From Natranaeroarchaeum sulfidigenes (GTDB lineage: Archaea > Halobacteriota > Halobacteria > Halobacteriales > Natronoarchaeaceae), in the NCBI RefSeq assembly GCF_017094485.1, contig NZ_CP064786.1, positions 992,001 through 1,056,000 of the forward strand: 64,000 nt of DNA. The letters are read 5' to 3'. Within the stretch, counting starts at the first letter, position 1. Each line of letters opens with the position of its first letter. The translations under genes were made by a program, and so were the position numbers. The notes under the pieces were generated by a model that was given only the letters and a program-made list of their open reading frames with translations, was not told the DNA's origin and did no database searches. Shown here one piece after another: positions 36,342 through 44,005 of the stretch.

Positions 36342-36833
36342 CTACAATAGTATAAACAGGCCAACAGACGCACCCATCACTACCACTAAAACAAATATCC
36401 CGATCACTACCCAGGGCTGTATCCCGTCTTCCTCATCACTGTCGATATTTCGCGTCCGGTTCGCCAACGAATCAGGCTCAGGAGAGTTGTCGACCACTAC
36501 TTCCGGTCCATCAGTCTGATCTATATCTGCCAGCTCCAGTCGACAATCTGGACAGTATGTCCGACTGGCGTCAATCGTCTCACCACAGCCTTCGCAGTCG
36601 GTTGTGTCTCGTTCCTCTCGTCGATCCACAGTCTGCCCCTCATCGGAGGATACACGCTGATGAGCTGCCTCTCCGTCGAAGTCCCTGAGCTCTGGCCCAA
36701 GCGTCTTTGCACTGCCGAGATATACGCAGTTGTGCCGTTCCGGCAACTGATGTTTATTACAGAACGTCCCATCGCAGTATCGACATGAGTAGTCGAACGA
36801 GGACGTTTCGCCGCAGATATCGCACGCAGCCAT
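36342..36833 (-). CDS. AN1-type zinc finger membrane protein
   Basis: 163 aa. An N-terminal AN1-like finger (CDICGETSSFDYSCRYCDGTFCNKH, with HNC following at about residue 34) is followed by a zinc ribbon (CEGCGETIDASRTYCPDC, about residues 80-97). After an acidic linker there is a single C-terminal transmembrane helix (VVIGIFVLVVVMGASVGLFIL). It is tail-anchored with the zinc domains in the cytoplasm. It is convergent with the integrase, with their stop codons adjacent. Role unknown. Confidence 0.72.
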   Translation of the reverse strand: MAACDICGETSSFDYSCRYCDGTFCNKHQLPERHNCVYLGSAKTLGPELRDFDGEAAHQRVSSDEGQTVDRREERDTTDCEGCGETIDASRTYCPDCRLELADIDQTDGPEVVVDNSPEPDSLANRTRNIDSDEEDGIQPWVVIGIFVLVVVMGASVGLFILL

Positions 36834-36953
36834 TACTGTTCGAATTTAGAACATTTTTGTAAATAACTTCCCCTCAAAGGGTCCACGATATACTACTTTC
36901 TACTCTCATCTTTCTAGAAGTAGCTTCAAGTATTTTCCAGATAACTCTCTGAC

Positions 36954-37262
36954 ATGAGCAATTGGAAACTCAAGCTGGAAACGCTGTGGATACGATTCCG
37001 GACAATTCTCTGGGTCGTGTTTTTATTTTCGTGTATAGGTGCTGTTCTCTTTGGGTTCTATCTGATAGCTCTGGGTCTTCAGTATGAGATCGCATTCGAG
37101 CTTACGGTTCTGGGAATAGAATTCACCCCCACAGAAGTCGGTGATATAATGCTGTATGCCGATGGTCAAGTAGCAATAGCAGGCACTGTTCTTGTCGTTG
37201 TATTCATCGGTATCGTGGCCAAGTTGACTGGTGGATTTAGCTCCCGTCCATTCTGGGTCTGA
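36954..37262 (+). CDS. hypothetical membrane protein, AT-rich
   Basis: 102 aa with two or three hydrophobic segments (ILWVVFLFSCIGAVLFGFYLIALGL at about 19-43; VAIAGTVLVVVFIGIVAKLTGG at about 73-94). Codons are AT-rich and no family was recognised. Its 3' end overlaps a gene fragment on the other strand by 26 bases. Part of the accessory region. Confidence 0.5.
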   Translation: MSNWKLKLETLWIRFRTILWVVFLFSCIGAVLFGFYLIALGLQYEIAFELTVLGIEFTPTEVGDIMLYADGQVAIAGTVLVVVFIGIVAKLTGGFSSRPFWV

Positions 37263-37371
37263 TTTCTTGCCCAGTACTGAATCGGACCTGCAAATCTTCG
37301 ACAACTTCGACGGTCCACTTCCCCGGCCCCTCGCGCTGGCGATACGCGAGTTGTTCCCGTTGTGATCTCAT
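37237..37371 (-). pseudogene. fragment of a small haloarchaeal protein (copy 1)
   Basis: 44-codon open frame starting MRSQREQLAYRQREGPGKW and continuing TVEVVEDL, followed by unrelated residues. The REGPGKWTVEVVE block is shared with the fragment at 37797-37964. It seems to be the C-terminal part of a small AbrB/DUF8053-like protein (family from memory, uncertain) joined to foreign sequence. Confidence 0.45.
37305..37332 (+). repeat. 28-bp repeat, copy 1 (27/28 identical to 37814-37841)
   Basis: It encodes, on the minus strand, the shared EGPGKWTVEV block of two gene fragments. The pair points to duplication of the same small gene end within 510 bases. Confidence 0.7.
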
Positions 37372-37755
37372 TCAGCGATGTTTCGAGTAGTATTCCCTCT
37401 TCGAATAGATGTACCAGAGGATCCCGAAATGATAGACTAACCCGAGTATGCTGAAATCGACGAGACTCAGGACCCCGCCGATCAGGAACAAGACGGACGA
37501 AAGGCTCCACGCCCACGGCTCTACTTTCCAGAGTCCATAGAGAGCGACGTACATTGCGATCATGTAGACTGTGGCCCCGATCAACGCGACGACCAAGAGA
37601 CCCCCGAGTCCAATGACTTCGGTTGTGGGGCGTGATGCCTCCCGTAAAAAGTGGGAATACGTTTCATCCCCTATGTGCAGAAGAAACGGCAACATCAGCA
37701 CGTAAAACACGCACAGTACCGTGATACCACGGGGTCTGGACCTGGAGGGCGGCAT
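37372..37755 (-). CDS. hypothetical membrane protein
   Basis: 127 aa with about four hydrophobic helices: ITVLCVFYVLMLPFLLHIG, VIGLGGLLVVALIGATVYM, a WAWSLSSVLFLIGGVLSLV segment and a C-terminal one. Starts MPPSRSRPRG. No known family. It lies between the two fragments that carry the 28-bp repeat, so it may have come in with, or disrupted, that older gene. Confidence 0.52.
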   Translation of the reverse strand: MPPSRSRPRGITVLCVFYVLMLPFLLHIGDETYSHFLREASRPTTEVIGLGGLLVVALIGATVYMIAMYVALYGLWKVEPWAWSLSSVLFLIGGVLSLVDFSILGLVYHFGILWYIYSKREYYSKHR

Positions 37756-37796
37756 TAGTCGGAGTTCAGACTGGACGAAAATAATACTGTTGCTGC

Positions 37797-37964
37797 TTAC
37801 AGACCCTCGACGACTTCAACGGTCCACTTCCCCGGCCCCTCCCGCCGGATATGCGCGTGCTGTTCGCCGTCGATCTCGCCGTCTTCGTTGATCAGCCCGT
37901 CGAGTCGGAGGTCGTCTTTCGGGATCGCTAACCGAGACCGCGACCCCGGCGGCGCTCCCGCGGC
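37797..37964 (-). pseudogene. 5'-truncated fragment of a small haloarchaeal protein (copy 2)
   Basis: 55 open codons, no usable start codon after the in-frame TGA at 37965-37967. Reads SRLAIPKDDLRLDGLINEDG, then EQHAHIRREGPGKWTVEVVE and ends GL. It resembles the small AbrB-like proteins of the DUF8053 type seen in haloarchaea (from memory). It overlaps the end of the zinc-ribbon frame in another phase, as if a deletion had fused two neighbouring genes. Confidence 0.5.
37814..37841 (+). repeat. 28-bp repeat, copy 2
   Basis: Partner of 37305-37332, with one mismatch. Confidence 0.7.
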
Positions 37965-38109
37965 TCAGTCGGCGGCTGGTATCGCACTCTGGACAGCGGT
38001 GGGCGACGTGATCCTCGTCGCCGAACACCCGCCGGAAATCCTCTGAGACGTGGGCTCCACAGTTCCGGCAGGTGGCGGACTCGTCGCTCTCGGTGACGAG
38101 TTTCAACAC
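37816..38109 (-). pseudogene. zinc-ribbon protein gene (DUF7563-like) with a foreign 3' end
   Basis: From a GTG at 38109 the frame reads MLKLVTESDESATCRNCGAH, then VSEDFRRVFGDEDHVAHRCPEC, the pattern of small haloarchaeal zinc-ribbon proteins often linked with plasmids and viruses. After RLSRGSAAG the frame runs into codons belonging to another gene in another phase and becomes Arg-rich, which is unlike haloarchaeal proteins. I read it as an intact 5' part joined to a fragment. The upstream stretch to 38184 is probably untranslated. Confidence 0.5.
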
Positions 38110-38177
38110 GCCGACCACCCCCTTGTTTTGCGGCTGTTCGGGCGGTCTATAGCGCCAGTATTCGACCCATCCGAGTA

Positions 38178-38196
38178 CCGGCAAGTATCTACACTT
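38178..38196 (+). repeat. 19-bp direct repeat, right copy, within a perfect palindrome
   Basis: Identical to 31836-31854. Here it extends to a 7-6-7 inverted repeat, GGCAAGT-ATCTAC-ACTTGCC (38180-38199). It is 80 bases from the tRNA-Pro 3' end. Confidence 0.5.
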
Positions 38197-38275
38197 GCCA
38201 GCAAAGTAATAATGGCGATTTCAGGCGGTAGGCCTACCTGAGGCTGCCGACAATGACGTTTTTCAGAAAATGTAG

Positions 38276-38346
38276 TGGGACCGCCGAGAATTGAACTCGG
38301 GTCCTACGGACCCCATCCGCAGAGGATACCACTACCCCACGGTCCC
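38276..38346 (-). tRNA. tRNA-Pro (anticodon GGG)
   Basis: 71 bases on the minus strand fold as a cloverleaf. The acceptor GGGACCG pairs with CGGTCCC, with discriminator A. The D stem is GGGT/ATCC, the anticodon stem TGCGG/CCGTA with loop ATGGGGT giving anticodon GGG, and the T stem CCGAG/CTCGG with loop TTCAATT. CCA is not encoded. No intron. Its 3' end faces the accessory island. Confidence 0.93.
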
Positions 38347-38483
38347 AGTGCATTCGGATTGAGGAGGGTTCGCGTGTTAAGGGCTTCGTTTCGACGCGAC
38401 CGCAGGACGTAGTGGCGGTAGCGTGTGGTAAGCCACCGACCAGCACAACACACATTACGGCCCCCTGAGAACCACGGACACGA

Positions 38484-40811
38484 ATGACGATCGGACTCGA
38501 TATCGACGACCGATTTACTGTCGTCGCGCGGGACGGTACAGCCCCGACGACAGAGCGGACGAACTTCGTCGAGCTACCGGACGATGAGATGGTGCTTGAT
38601 ATGCTGTCCAGCGGGGAGATTGAGTATGTCGAGCGCGACGGCGCGGTGTATGCAGTCGGCGATGCCGCGACCGACTTCGCGGGGATGTTCGACGCGCCAG
38701 TCGAATCATTGCTACGGGGCGGCATCCTGACCGGTGAGCGCGACGTCGACGCCGTGCTGGCCGAACGACTGATCAAGCAGGTCCTTGGAGCGGCCGAGGG
38801 CGAAGAGCGTGTGGTGTTCGCCGCGCCGTCCGAGCCGGTCGACCGGAACGTCGACATGCTGTTTCACCGCCGGACGATCCACGATCAACTGGCAGCGCTT
38901 GGCTACGAATCGGAGTCGATCACGCGCGCCAGCGCAGTAGGTTACGCAGGACTCGGCACTGACGCGCCGACCGGAGTAGCGGTGGTGCTTGGCACCGGGA
39001 CGAGCGAGGCCTGTTTGCTCGACGGTGGGCGTCCAATCGTTCAGTTCGGCCTGGGTCGCGGCGGCAGCTGGATCGACCGACAGGTCGCCGATGCGACCGA
39101 TCGTGATCCTAGCATGGTCGCCGACGAACGCGAGACGTACGATCTCACGGCCGGCGACGGCGACGTTCTCGGGATGTACTACGAGAACTTCCTCTCGTAC
39201 GTCGTGGACGCGGTGGTCGAGCACACCGAGATTGACGGTGCGGCGCTGCCGGTCGTCGTTGCGGGTCCGGCGGCCCGACCAGCGGGCATCGGTGAGACGC
39301 TTTCCGAACTTCTCACCGAGGCCGATTCGTCATTCGCAATCGAGGATATCCACGTCCTCGACGATCCGGTGACTGCGGTCGCCCGCGGGGCTCGACTTGC
39401 GCCGGATGTCGAGCGATCGTCCGTGGAGACGGCCACAGCTGTCGAGTCGGGGAGCGCCAGCGAGGGGTCGACAACTCGGTCGGGCCAAGAGCCCGGCGAA
39501 TTAGAAGTCGACAGATCGGACAGCAATCAAGCAGAGAACTCCGTCAAATCCGACCTCACCACGACAGTCGAAGCCCTCGACGAACGCATCGCGGACCTCC
39601 GCGAGTGCGTCGACACGTGGTCTGACCAGACCGCGATGTCTGATCTCGACGAGGCGGTCGACGGACTTGACGCCCGGGTCGCCGAGATAGAAGATGTGGA
39701 GCCCGCATCCCTGTCTTCGGAACTCAATGCGGTAGCCGACGATGTCGAGCATCTTCGAGAGCGCCTCGACGATCACGCAGAGCGACAGCAGTCCCTCGAC
39801 AGTCGACTCGACGATACACCTGACAGCGACCTCGACGAAACCGTTGCAGATCTCGACGACGCGCTGTCGGCGCTTCGCGAGGAGGTCGACGGAATACGCT
39901 CACGAATCGAAGAGCTCGAAGCCGACGTGGCCGAGCCTGCAGACGAACTCCTCGATCGGATCGATGATATCGAGGCGACGCTCGACTCATGGGACGATCT
40001 GCGCTCGCAGGTAGCAGCACTCGACCAGACAGTTGTGACTACCGGAGACGACCTCGACAGCGCCGTCGAGCGGATCGAGGAACTCGAAACGCTCCTTGAG
40101 GACATCGAAACGCGAACGGATACCACGATCGATCGGATCGATGGGATCGGCTCTCGGCTCGACGTCGTTGAAGCCGACACCGACACGGTACGCGAACGGC
40201 TCTCGGAGATCGAGTCCCGGATCGGGAGCATCGAGCAGGAGGCGCCGTCAACCGACGGTCGCGTCGACGATCTCAACGAGACTGTCGACGAACAGGCTGG
40301 ACGAATTGCGGCAGTGGAGTCGTCGAACGAAGCGATAGACGAGCGCATCGAGTCGGTAGAGGAGTCAGTCGCGGCCGTCAAGGAGCTCTCAGACTCCCTC
40401 GACGACACTAGCGAACGACTTGACTCGCTCCAGACCTCGCTCGGGGAGGTGGACCGGCGGATCACGAAGCTGGAGACAGTCGACGAGCGTGTCGGTGAAC
40501 TGGAGGGCACACTCGACGAGATGGAAACTCAATGCGACGACGATGTCGATGCACTTCGGTCTGACCTGAACGAGTTACAGTTACAGGTCGAGTCGGTGAC
40601 CGACGTGGATGACGGCCCGAGCGAGGACGAAGTCCGTGAGATCGCTAGCGATGTCGCTCACGAGCGCGTGCTCGCTCCTGCTCTCGGAGGTGCTGGGGCG
40701 TTCGGTCTTCTCGCCGCTGGCGGCGCAGCCATAGCTGACGCGCTCGTGCTGGCAGCCGTATTTGGGGCACTGGCGATCGTCTGTTTCGGCGGTCTCGTGA
40801 TTGCACGGTAA
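38484..40811 (+). CDS. actin-fold ATPase fused to a long coiled coil and C-terminal membrane hairpin
   Basis: 775 aa. Residues 1-305 follow the actin/MreB/ParM plan: phosphate-1 hairpin GLDIDDRFTVVARDG, phosphate-2 motif GVAVVLGTGTSEACLLDGG (about 164-182), adenosine motif VVVAGPAARPAGIGETL (about 257-273), and DPVTAVARGARL before the end. A Ser/Glu-rich linker (306-355) leads to about 380 residues of acidic heptad repeats (DERIADLRECVDTW and many similar), then two hydrophobic helices at about 735-775. I infer a membrane-anchored cytoskeletal or scaffold ATPase. I know no named family with this layout; a relation to the haloarchaeal actin homologue salactin is possible but unverified. It stands alone, divergent from tRNA-Pro. 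Confidence 0.75.
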   Translation: MTIGLDIDDRFTVVARDGTAPTTERTNFVELPDDEMVLDMLSSGEIEYVERDGAVYAVGDAATDFAGMFDAPVESLLRGGILTGERDVDAVLAERLIKQVLGAAEGEERVVFAAPSEPVDRNVDMLFHRRTIHDQLAALGYESESITRASAVGYAGLGTDAPTGVAVVLGTGTSEACLLDGGRPIVQFGLGRGGSWIDRQVADATDRDPSMVADERETYDLTAGDGDVLGMYYENFLSYVVDAVVEHTEIDGAALPVVVAGPAARPAGIGETLSELLTEADSSFAIEDIHVLDDPVTAVARGARLAPDVERSSVETATAVESGSASEGSTTRSGQEPGELEVDRSDSNQAENSVKSDLTTTVEALDERIADLRECVDTWSDQTAMSDLDEAVDGLDARVAEIEDVEPASLSSELNAVADDVEHLRERLDDHAERQQSLDSRLDDTPDSDLDETVADLDDALSALREEVDGIRSRIEELEADVAEPADELLDRIDDIEATLDSWDDLRSQVAALDQTVVTTGDDLDSAVERIEELETLLEDIETRTDTTIDRIDGIGSRLDVVEADTDTVRERLSEIESRIGSIEQEAPSTDGRVDDLNETVDEQAGRIAAVESSNEAIDERIESVEESVAAVKELSDSLDDTSERLDSLQTSLGEVDRRITKLETVDERVGELEGTLDEMETQCDDDVDALRSDLNELQLQVESVTDVDDGPSEDEVREIASDVAHERVLAPALGGAGAFGLLAAGGAAIADALVLAAVFGALAIVCFGGLVIAR

Positions 40812-40814
40812 TAC

Positions 40815-40967
40815 TTATATCTCGTAGGTTACGAGATCACTGCTTCCGCATGCCGGACAGGTTAGATCCGTCGGATCGAGCGTCGTACCGCACTGTCGGC
40901 ATTCACAGAAGAGGTCATGGTTCCGAGCTGTACGCAACGTCCCAACCATTCGGCCAAGCATCGACAT
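40815..40967 (-). CDS. micro zinc-ribbon protein
   Basis: 50 aa: MSMLGRMVGTLRTARNHDLF, then two knuckles CRQCGTTLDP and CPACGSSDL, ending VTYEI. This matches the pattern of haloarchaeal one-ribbon micro-proteins. It is convergent with the actin-like gene, with 3 bases between their stop codons. An open frame on the plus strand over the same bases has no recognisable content. Function unknown. Confidence 0.7.
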   Translation of the reverse strand: MSMLGRMVGTLRTARNHDLFCECRQCGTTLDPTDLTCPACGSSDLVTYEI

Positions 40968-41089
40968 CAATTGTCACGTGGTTCCAACACATGATCACCC
41001 ACCGATTAGTTATGCGATCGATTACGCAAGAGATAGCTCTGTAAGGGAAGGGTTACTGCTACTATTTCGCAAAAAAACGCCGACCGATC

Positions 41090-41620
41090 TCAGGCGACGA
41101 GTTGCTCTTCGCCACGCTCGACGACGATCCGGCACGGCGGCGAGAGCTTGTTGTAGGACCGTCGGAAGGCTTCTTTGACCTCGGCGGCCTGATCGACGTC
41201 ACACCAGGCGGTGAAGATGCGGTCCCCCTCGGGAATCCGGGCGGCGGTCCCCACGATCTTGCCGAACGACTGGCGCATCCCGTCGGAGACACGGTCGGCT
41301 CCTGCGCCGGTTGCCTGTTTGTTCTCACGCAGGACCTGGTGAGGGAACTTCCGCAGGGTCATCTTGTAGTTGCCCTCGCCGAACTCCTTGATGAGGTGGC
41401 GATTCGCGGACAGACGGGCACTTTCGAGCGCGCCGTGGCGGAGCTGGACGGCTTCCTCGGTGACCAGACTGATCTGGACGGGGTAGTCATCGGGATCGGC
41501 CTGCAGGTCGCCCATCTGATGCTGAGCGATCTTCGAGCCGGGAATGCCCCCCATATACTCGCGGCGCGTGTAGGAGGGCTTGTCTATCTGCCGATACATA
41601 GAGGCGGGTTTCTCGGACAT
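41090..41620 (-). CDS. rpl10e: large ribosomal subunit protein L10e (L16 family)
   Basis: 176 aa. It binds near the A-site of the 50S subunit. Typical archaeal L10e stretches: [15 protein letters not shown] (residues about 17-31), [29 protein letters not shown] and [15 protein letters not shown]. Length normal. It is monocistronic, with a short spacer to the uridine phosphorylase gene on the same strand upstream. Confidence 0.97.
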   Translation of the reverse strand: MSEKPASMYRQIDKPSYTRREYMGGIPGSKIAQHQMGDLQADPDDYPVQISLVTEEAVQLRHGALESARLSANRHLIKEFGEGNYKMTLRKFPHQVLRENKQATGAGADRVSDGMRQSFGKIVGTAARIPEGDRIFTAWCDVDQAAEVKEAFRRSYNKLSPPCRIVVERGEEQLVA

Positions 41621-41680
41621 GGTTGTTACGGCAACGAACGGCCAGTGCAGGGATAAGGGCTTCGATACCCGGAGAACGGT

Positions 41681-42406
41681 CTACAGCGACGTCGCAGCGT
41701 CGAGCGAGATCGTGATCGCGCGCTCGACGTTGTTTTTCGCTTTTTCAGGGAGTTCGTCGTCGTCGGTCTCGCCTTTCTGAGTGCCCTCGACGAGGTTACC
41801 GTCGACGGTACAGATCGCCCCCGCGGAGAGCCCCTTCCGCCGGGCAAGGGTAAAGATCGCAGCAGCCTCCATTTCGACGGCGAGGACACCCGCCGACTCC
41901 CATGCTTCGACGTACTCCTCGGTCTCGGCGTAGAAGGCGTCGTCCGTGGCGACGGGGCCGATGTGGACGTCCTCGTCGTTCGCTTCCGCGCCGTCGACGA
42001 GTGCCGAGAGCACATCGTACTCGGGGACTGCTGGCACGGTTTCCGATTCGTAGCGCCCGGTGGTCCCCTCGTCTTTGGCTGCTCCAGTGGCGACGACCAT
42101 GTCACCGATCTCGATGCCCGACTGGAGTGCACCGGTCGTCCCGACACGGATGAACGTCTCGACGCCGACCGCGGCGAGTTCTTCGACAGCAATTGCGGCA
42201 GAGGGCGAGCCGATTCCGGTCGAACAGATCGTCACGGGTGTGCCGTCGTACTCTGCGTTGATGAGTTTGTACTCGCGGTTTTCCGCAACGGTTTCGACGT
42301 TTTCACACTGACCTGCAATCCGATCGACACGGCCCGGATCGCCCGGAAGGAGCGCGATATCGGTCAGGTCGCCCGGTTCGACGAGCAGGTGAGGCTGTTT
42401 TGCCAT
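41681..42406 (-). CDS. udp: uridine phosphorylase / nucleoside phosphorylase
   Basis: 241 aa PNP/UDP-superfamily enzyme that releases a base and ribose-1-phosphate from a nucleoside. Motifs: LLPGDPGRVDRIA (phosphate binding, about residue 19), TICSTGIGSPSAAIAVEEL (about 56), FIRVGTTGAL, and the ribose-binding LAVEMEAAAIF (about residue 174). Nucleobase preference cannot be read. It opens a neighbourhood rich in pentose-phosphate enzymes. Confidence 0.92.
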   Translation of the reverse strand: MAKQPHLLVEPGDLTDIALLPGDPGRVDRIAGQCENVETVAENREYKLINAEYDGTPVTICSTGIGSPSAAIAVEELAAVGVETFIRVGTTGALQSGIEIGDMVVATGAAKDEGTTGRYESETVPAVPEYDVLSALVDGAEANDEDVHIGPVATDDAFYAETEEYVEAWESAGVLAVEMEAAAIFTLARRKGLSAGAICTVDGNLVEGTQKGETDDDELPEKAKNNVERAITISLDAATSL

Positions 42407-42497
42407 ACCCGTTGTTCGGGGAAGGCCGTCAAAAAACGCGCGCTCTTGCGGTGGATGGACTATGCGGCACCAAGTAGGTGTAACTATGCGGCTCCAC

Positions 42498-42959
42498 TTA
42501 CACGACGAGCGCGAGCGATGGGACGAGAACCATCAGTACCAGCCCGTACAGGAACGCGGTCGAGAGCAGTTGGATCTTCAGCAAGCGGGTACGACGGAGT
42601 TCAAGCTCGACATCGGGAAGAACGAGCCGGGTGAACAGGAAGTAGATCACGGACGTGACGGTCGCTGCTGCGGCAACGGGCGGAATCAACCATGTGATCC
42701 CACTTGCGGCGACGAGCAGGTGTGCGATGCCAAAGACCACACCGAGAAATCCTGCCGCGAGAACGTATGCAGCCAGTGCCTGTAGCAGGGAAACCTCCTC
42801 GATCGACCAGCCGCGTCGCCGCGCCGCCAGCACGTAGGCGGGTGTCAGCCCTTCGCTCATGAAATACAGCAGCGGAAGCACGGCGACGGCAGCGATAAGC
42901 GCGCCTGCAAGCGAGAGCCAGAGCGTCATAAACGGTGCGCCGAGTCCGAGCATATTCAT
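42498..42959 (-). CDS. hypothetical four-helix membrane protein
   Basis: 153 aa. Hydrophobic helices: FMTLWLSLAGALIAAVAVLP, LQALAAYVLAAGFLGVVFGIAHL, ITWLIPPVAAAATVTSVIYFLF, and a C-terminal LLSTAFLYGLVLMVLVPSLA. No named domain recognised. It lies 36 bases downstream of the PfkB kinase gene on the same strand and may be co-transcribed. Confidence 0.65.
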   Translation of the reverse strand: MNMLGLGAPFMTLWLSLAGALIAAVAVLPLLYFMSEGLTPAYVLAARRRGWSIEEVSLLQALAAYVLAAGFLGVVFGIAHLLVAASGITWLIPPVAAAATVTSVIYFLFTRLVLPDVELELRRTRLLKIQLLSTAFLYGLVLMVLVPSLALVV

Positions 42960-42995
42960 ACCAGGGGCAGGGGATACTAAACTCGTCCGAAGTCT

Positions 42996-43886
42996 TCACC
43001 CTCTGGTTGGTCGTGAGTTGCCATCCAAAAGTCGTTCGACTGCCTCTCGCGTCGGGGTCGTCCTGGCCCCCTGTTGCTCCGCTGCGAGCGCCCCGCAGGC
43101 GTTACCGACCGCCAGGCATCGGTTGACATCGTCGCCGTCGAGCCATTCTGTGAGAAACCCGGCAGCAAACGCGTCTCCCGCGCCGCTCGTGTCGACCGGA
43201 TCGACACCGAACCCCCTGTGATGGTACTCCTCCTCGCCCGCGAGGGCCAGTGCCCCCTCGCTTCCTTGCTTGACGACGAGCGTGCAGTCCGCCCGTAGTT
43301 CCGGCTCCAGTTCACCCACGACACTGGCCTCGCGGTCGTTACAGAACACCAGATCGGCGAGCGAGAGCGCGCCCGAAAAGTCTCGGTGTGGGAGCCGCCG
43401 ACCAGGATCGAAGCTTACGGTTCCATCACCTGCACGTGCGAGTTCAGCCAGCCGACGCGCCGTTGCGGGACGCTGGCTCGTCAGGTGAAGGTGATCGATC
43501 CCGTCGAGCCGAGCAGGGTCGATGTCCGCCGGTCCCACCGCTTCGTTGCAGCCGTCGTTTCCCAGCACCGCTACGGTGCCATTCGTGGCGATCAGGAGGT
43601 ACTTAACCGCAGTCGTTCCTCCCTCGATCTCCCGGAGTGCGGATAGATCAACGCCGCGCTGGTCCAGTTCGTCACGAACCAGCTGACCGTGCTCGTCGTC
43701 GCCGACGCTTCCGAGAACTCCCGCGTCGATGTCGAGACTCGACAGCGCGACCGCCGTGTTCGCGGCGCTCCCCCCGCCGCCGCTCGACTGGGCGCGGATC
43801 CGGGACTCACCGTCCGGCTCCGGCAGCTCGTCCACCCGGAGCGTGACGTCCCAGTTGACGTGGCCAGCACTCAATACGCGGATCAT
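42996..43886 (-). CDS. PfkB-family sugar kinase
   Basis: 296 aa ribokinase-like kinase. N-terminal sugar site GHVNWDVTLRVDELPEPDGE and GGGGSAANTAVALSSLDID; C-terminal anion hole and catalytic Asp in DTSGAGDAFAAGFL (about residue 235). The substrate is unknown from sequence. Because genes for a nucleoside phosphorylase and ribose-1,5-bisphosphate isomerase are nearby, phosphorylation of ribose-1-phosphate is an attractive possibility (inference from context). Confidence 0.9.
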   Translation of the reverse strand: MIRVLSAGHVNWDVTLRVDELPEPDGESRIRAQSSGGGGSAANTAVALSSLDIDAGVLGSVGDDEHGQLVRDELDQRGVDLSALREIEGGTTAVKYLLIATNGTVAVLGNDGCNEAVGPADIDPARLDGIDHLHLTSQRPATARRLAELARAGDGTVSFDPGRRLPHRDFSGALSLADLVFCNDREASVVGELEPELRADCTLVVKQGSEGALALAGEEEYHHRGFGVDPVDTSGAGDAFAAGFLTEWLDGDDVNRCLAVGNACGALAAEQQGARTTPTREAVERLLDGNSRPTRG

Positions 43887-44005
43887 GGATCATCGTGGTT
43901 GTGGGGACTGTTCATATGCACACAGTATGACTGCGGCGAGAAATAAGTCCTCTCGCTGGTCCGAACTGACACAAAGTACTTGTCGACGAGAGAGAGGGTT
44001 TCGAT

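Larger units (their letters stand above)
31836..38196. mobile_element. putative integrated element or genomic island beside tRNA-Pro
   Basis: 6.36 kb bounded by an exact 19-bp direct repeat. It contains a tyrosine recombinase, PhiH-type repressors, pilins, a LAGLIDADG-like regulator, AT-rich orphan membrane genes, and gene fragments. The right edge is 80 bases from the 3' end of tRNA-Pro, the usual target of such recombinases. However, the repeat is not part of the tRNA itself, and several genes inside look ordinary in composition. The boundaries are therefore tentative. Confidence 0.4.

Noticed and set aside
38200-38275. Possible tRNA 3'-end duplication as att core
   Set aside because: I looked for a copy of the tRNA-Pro 3' end in the island by eye and found none; the 19-bp repeat lies outside the tRNA.
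40850-41044. 64-codon plus-strand frame after the actin-like gene
   Set aside because: The minus strand of the same bases encodes a clean zinc ribbon; the plus frame is nondescript.
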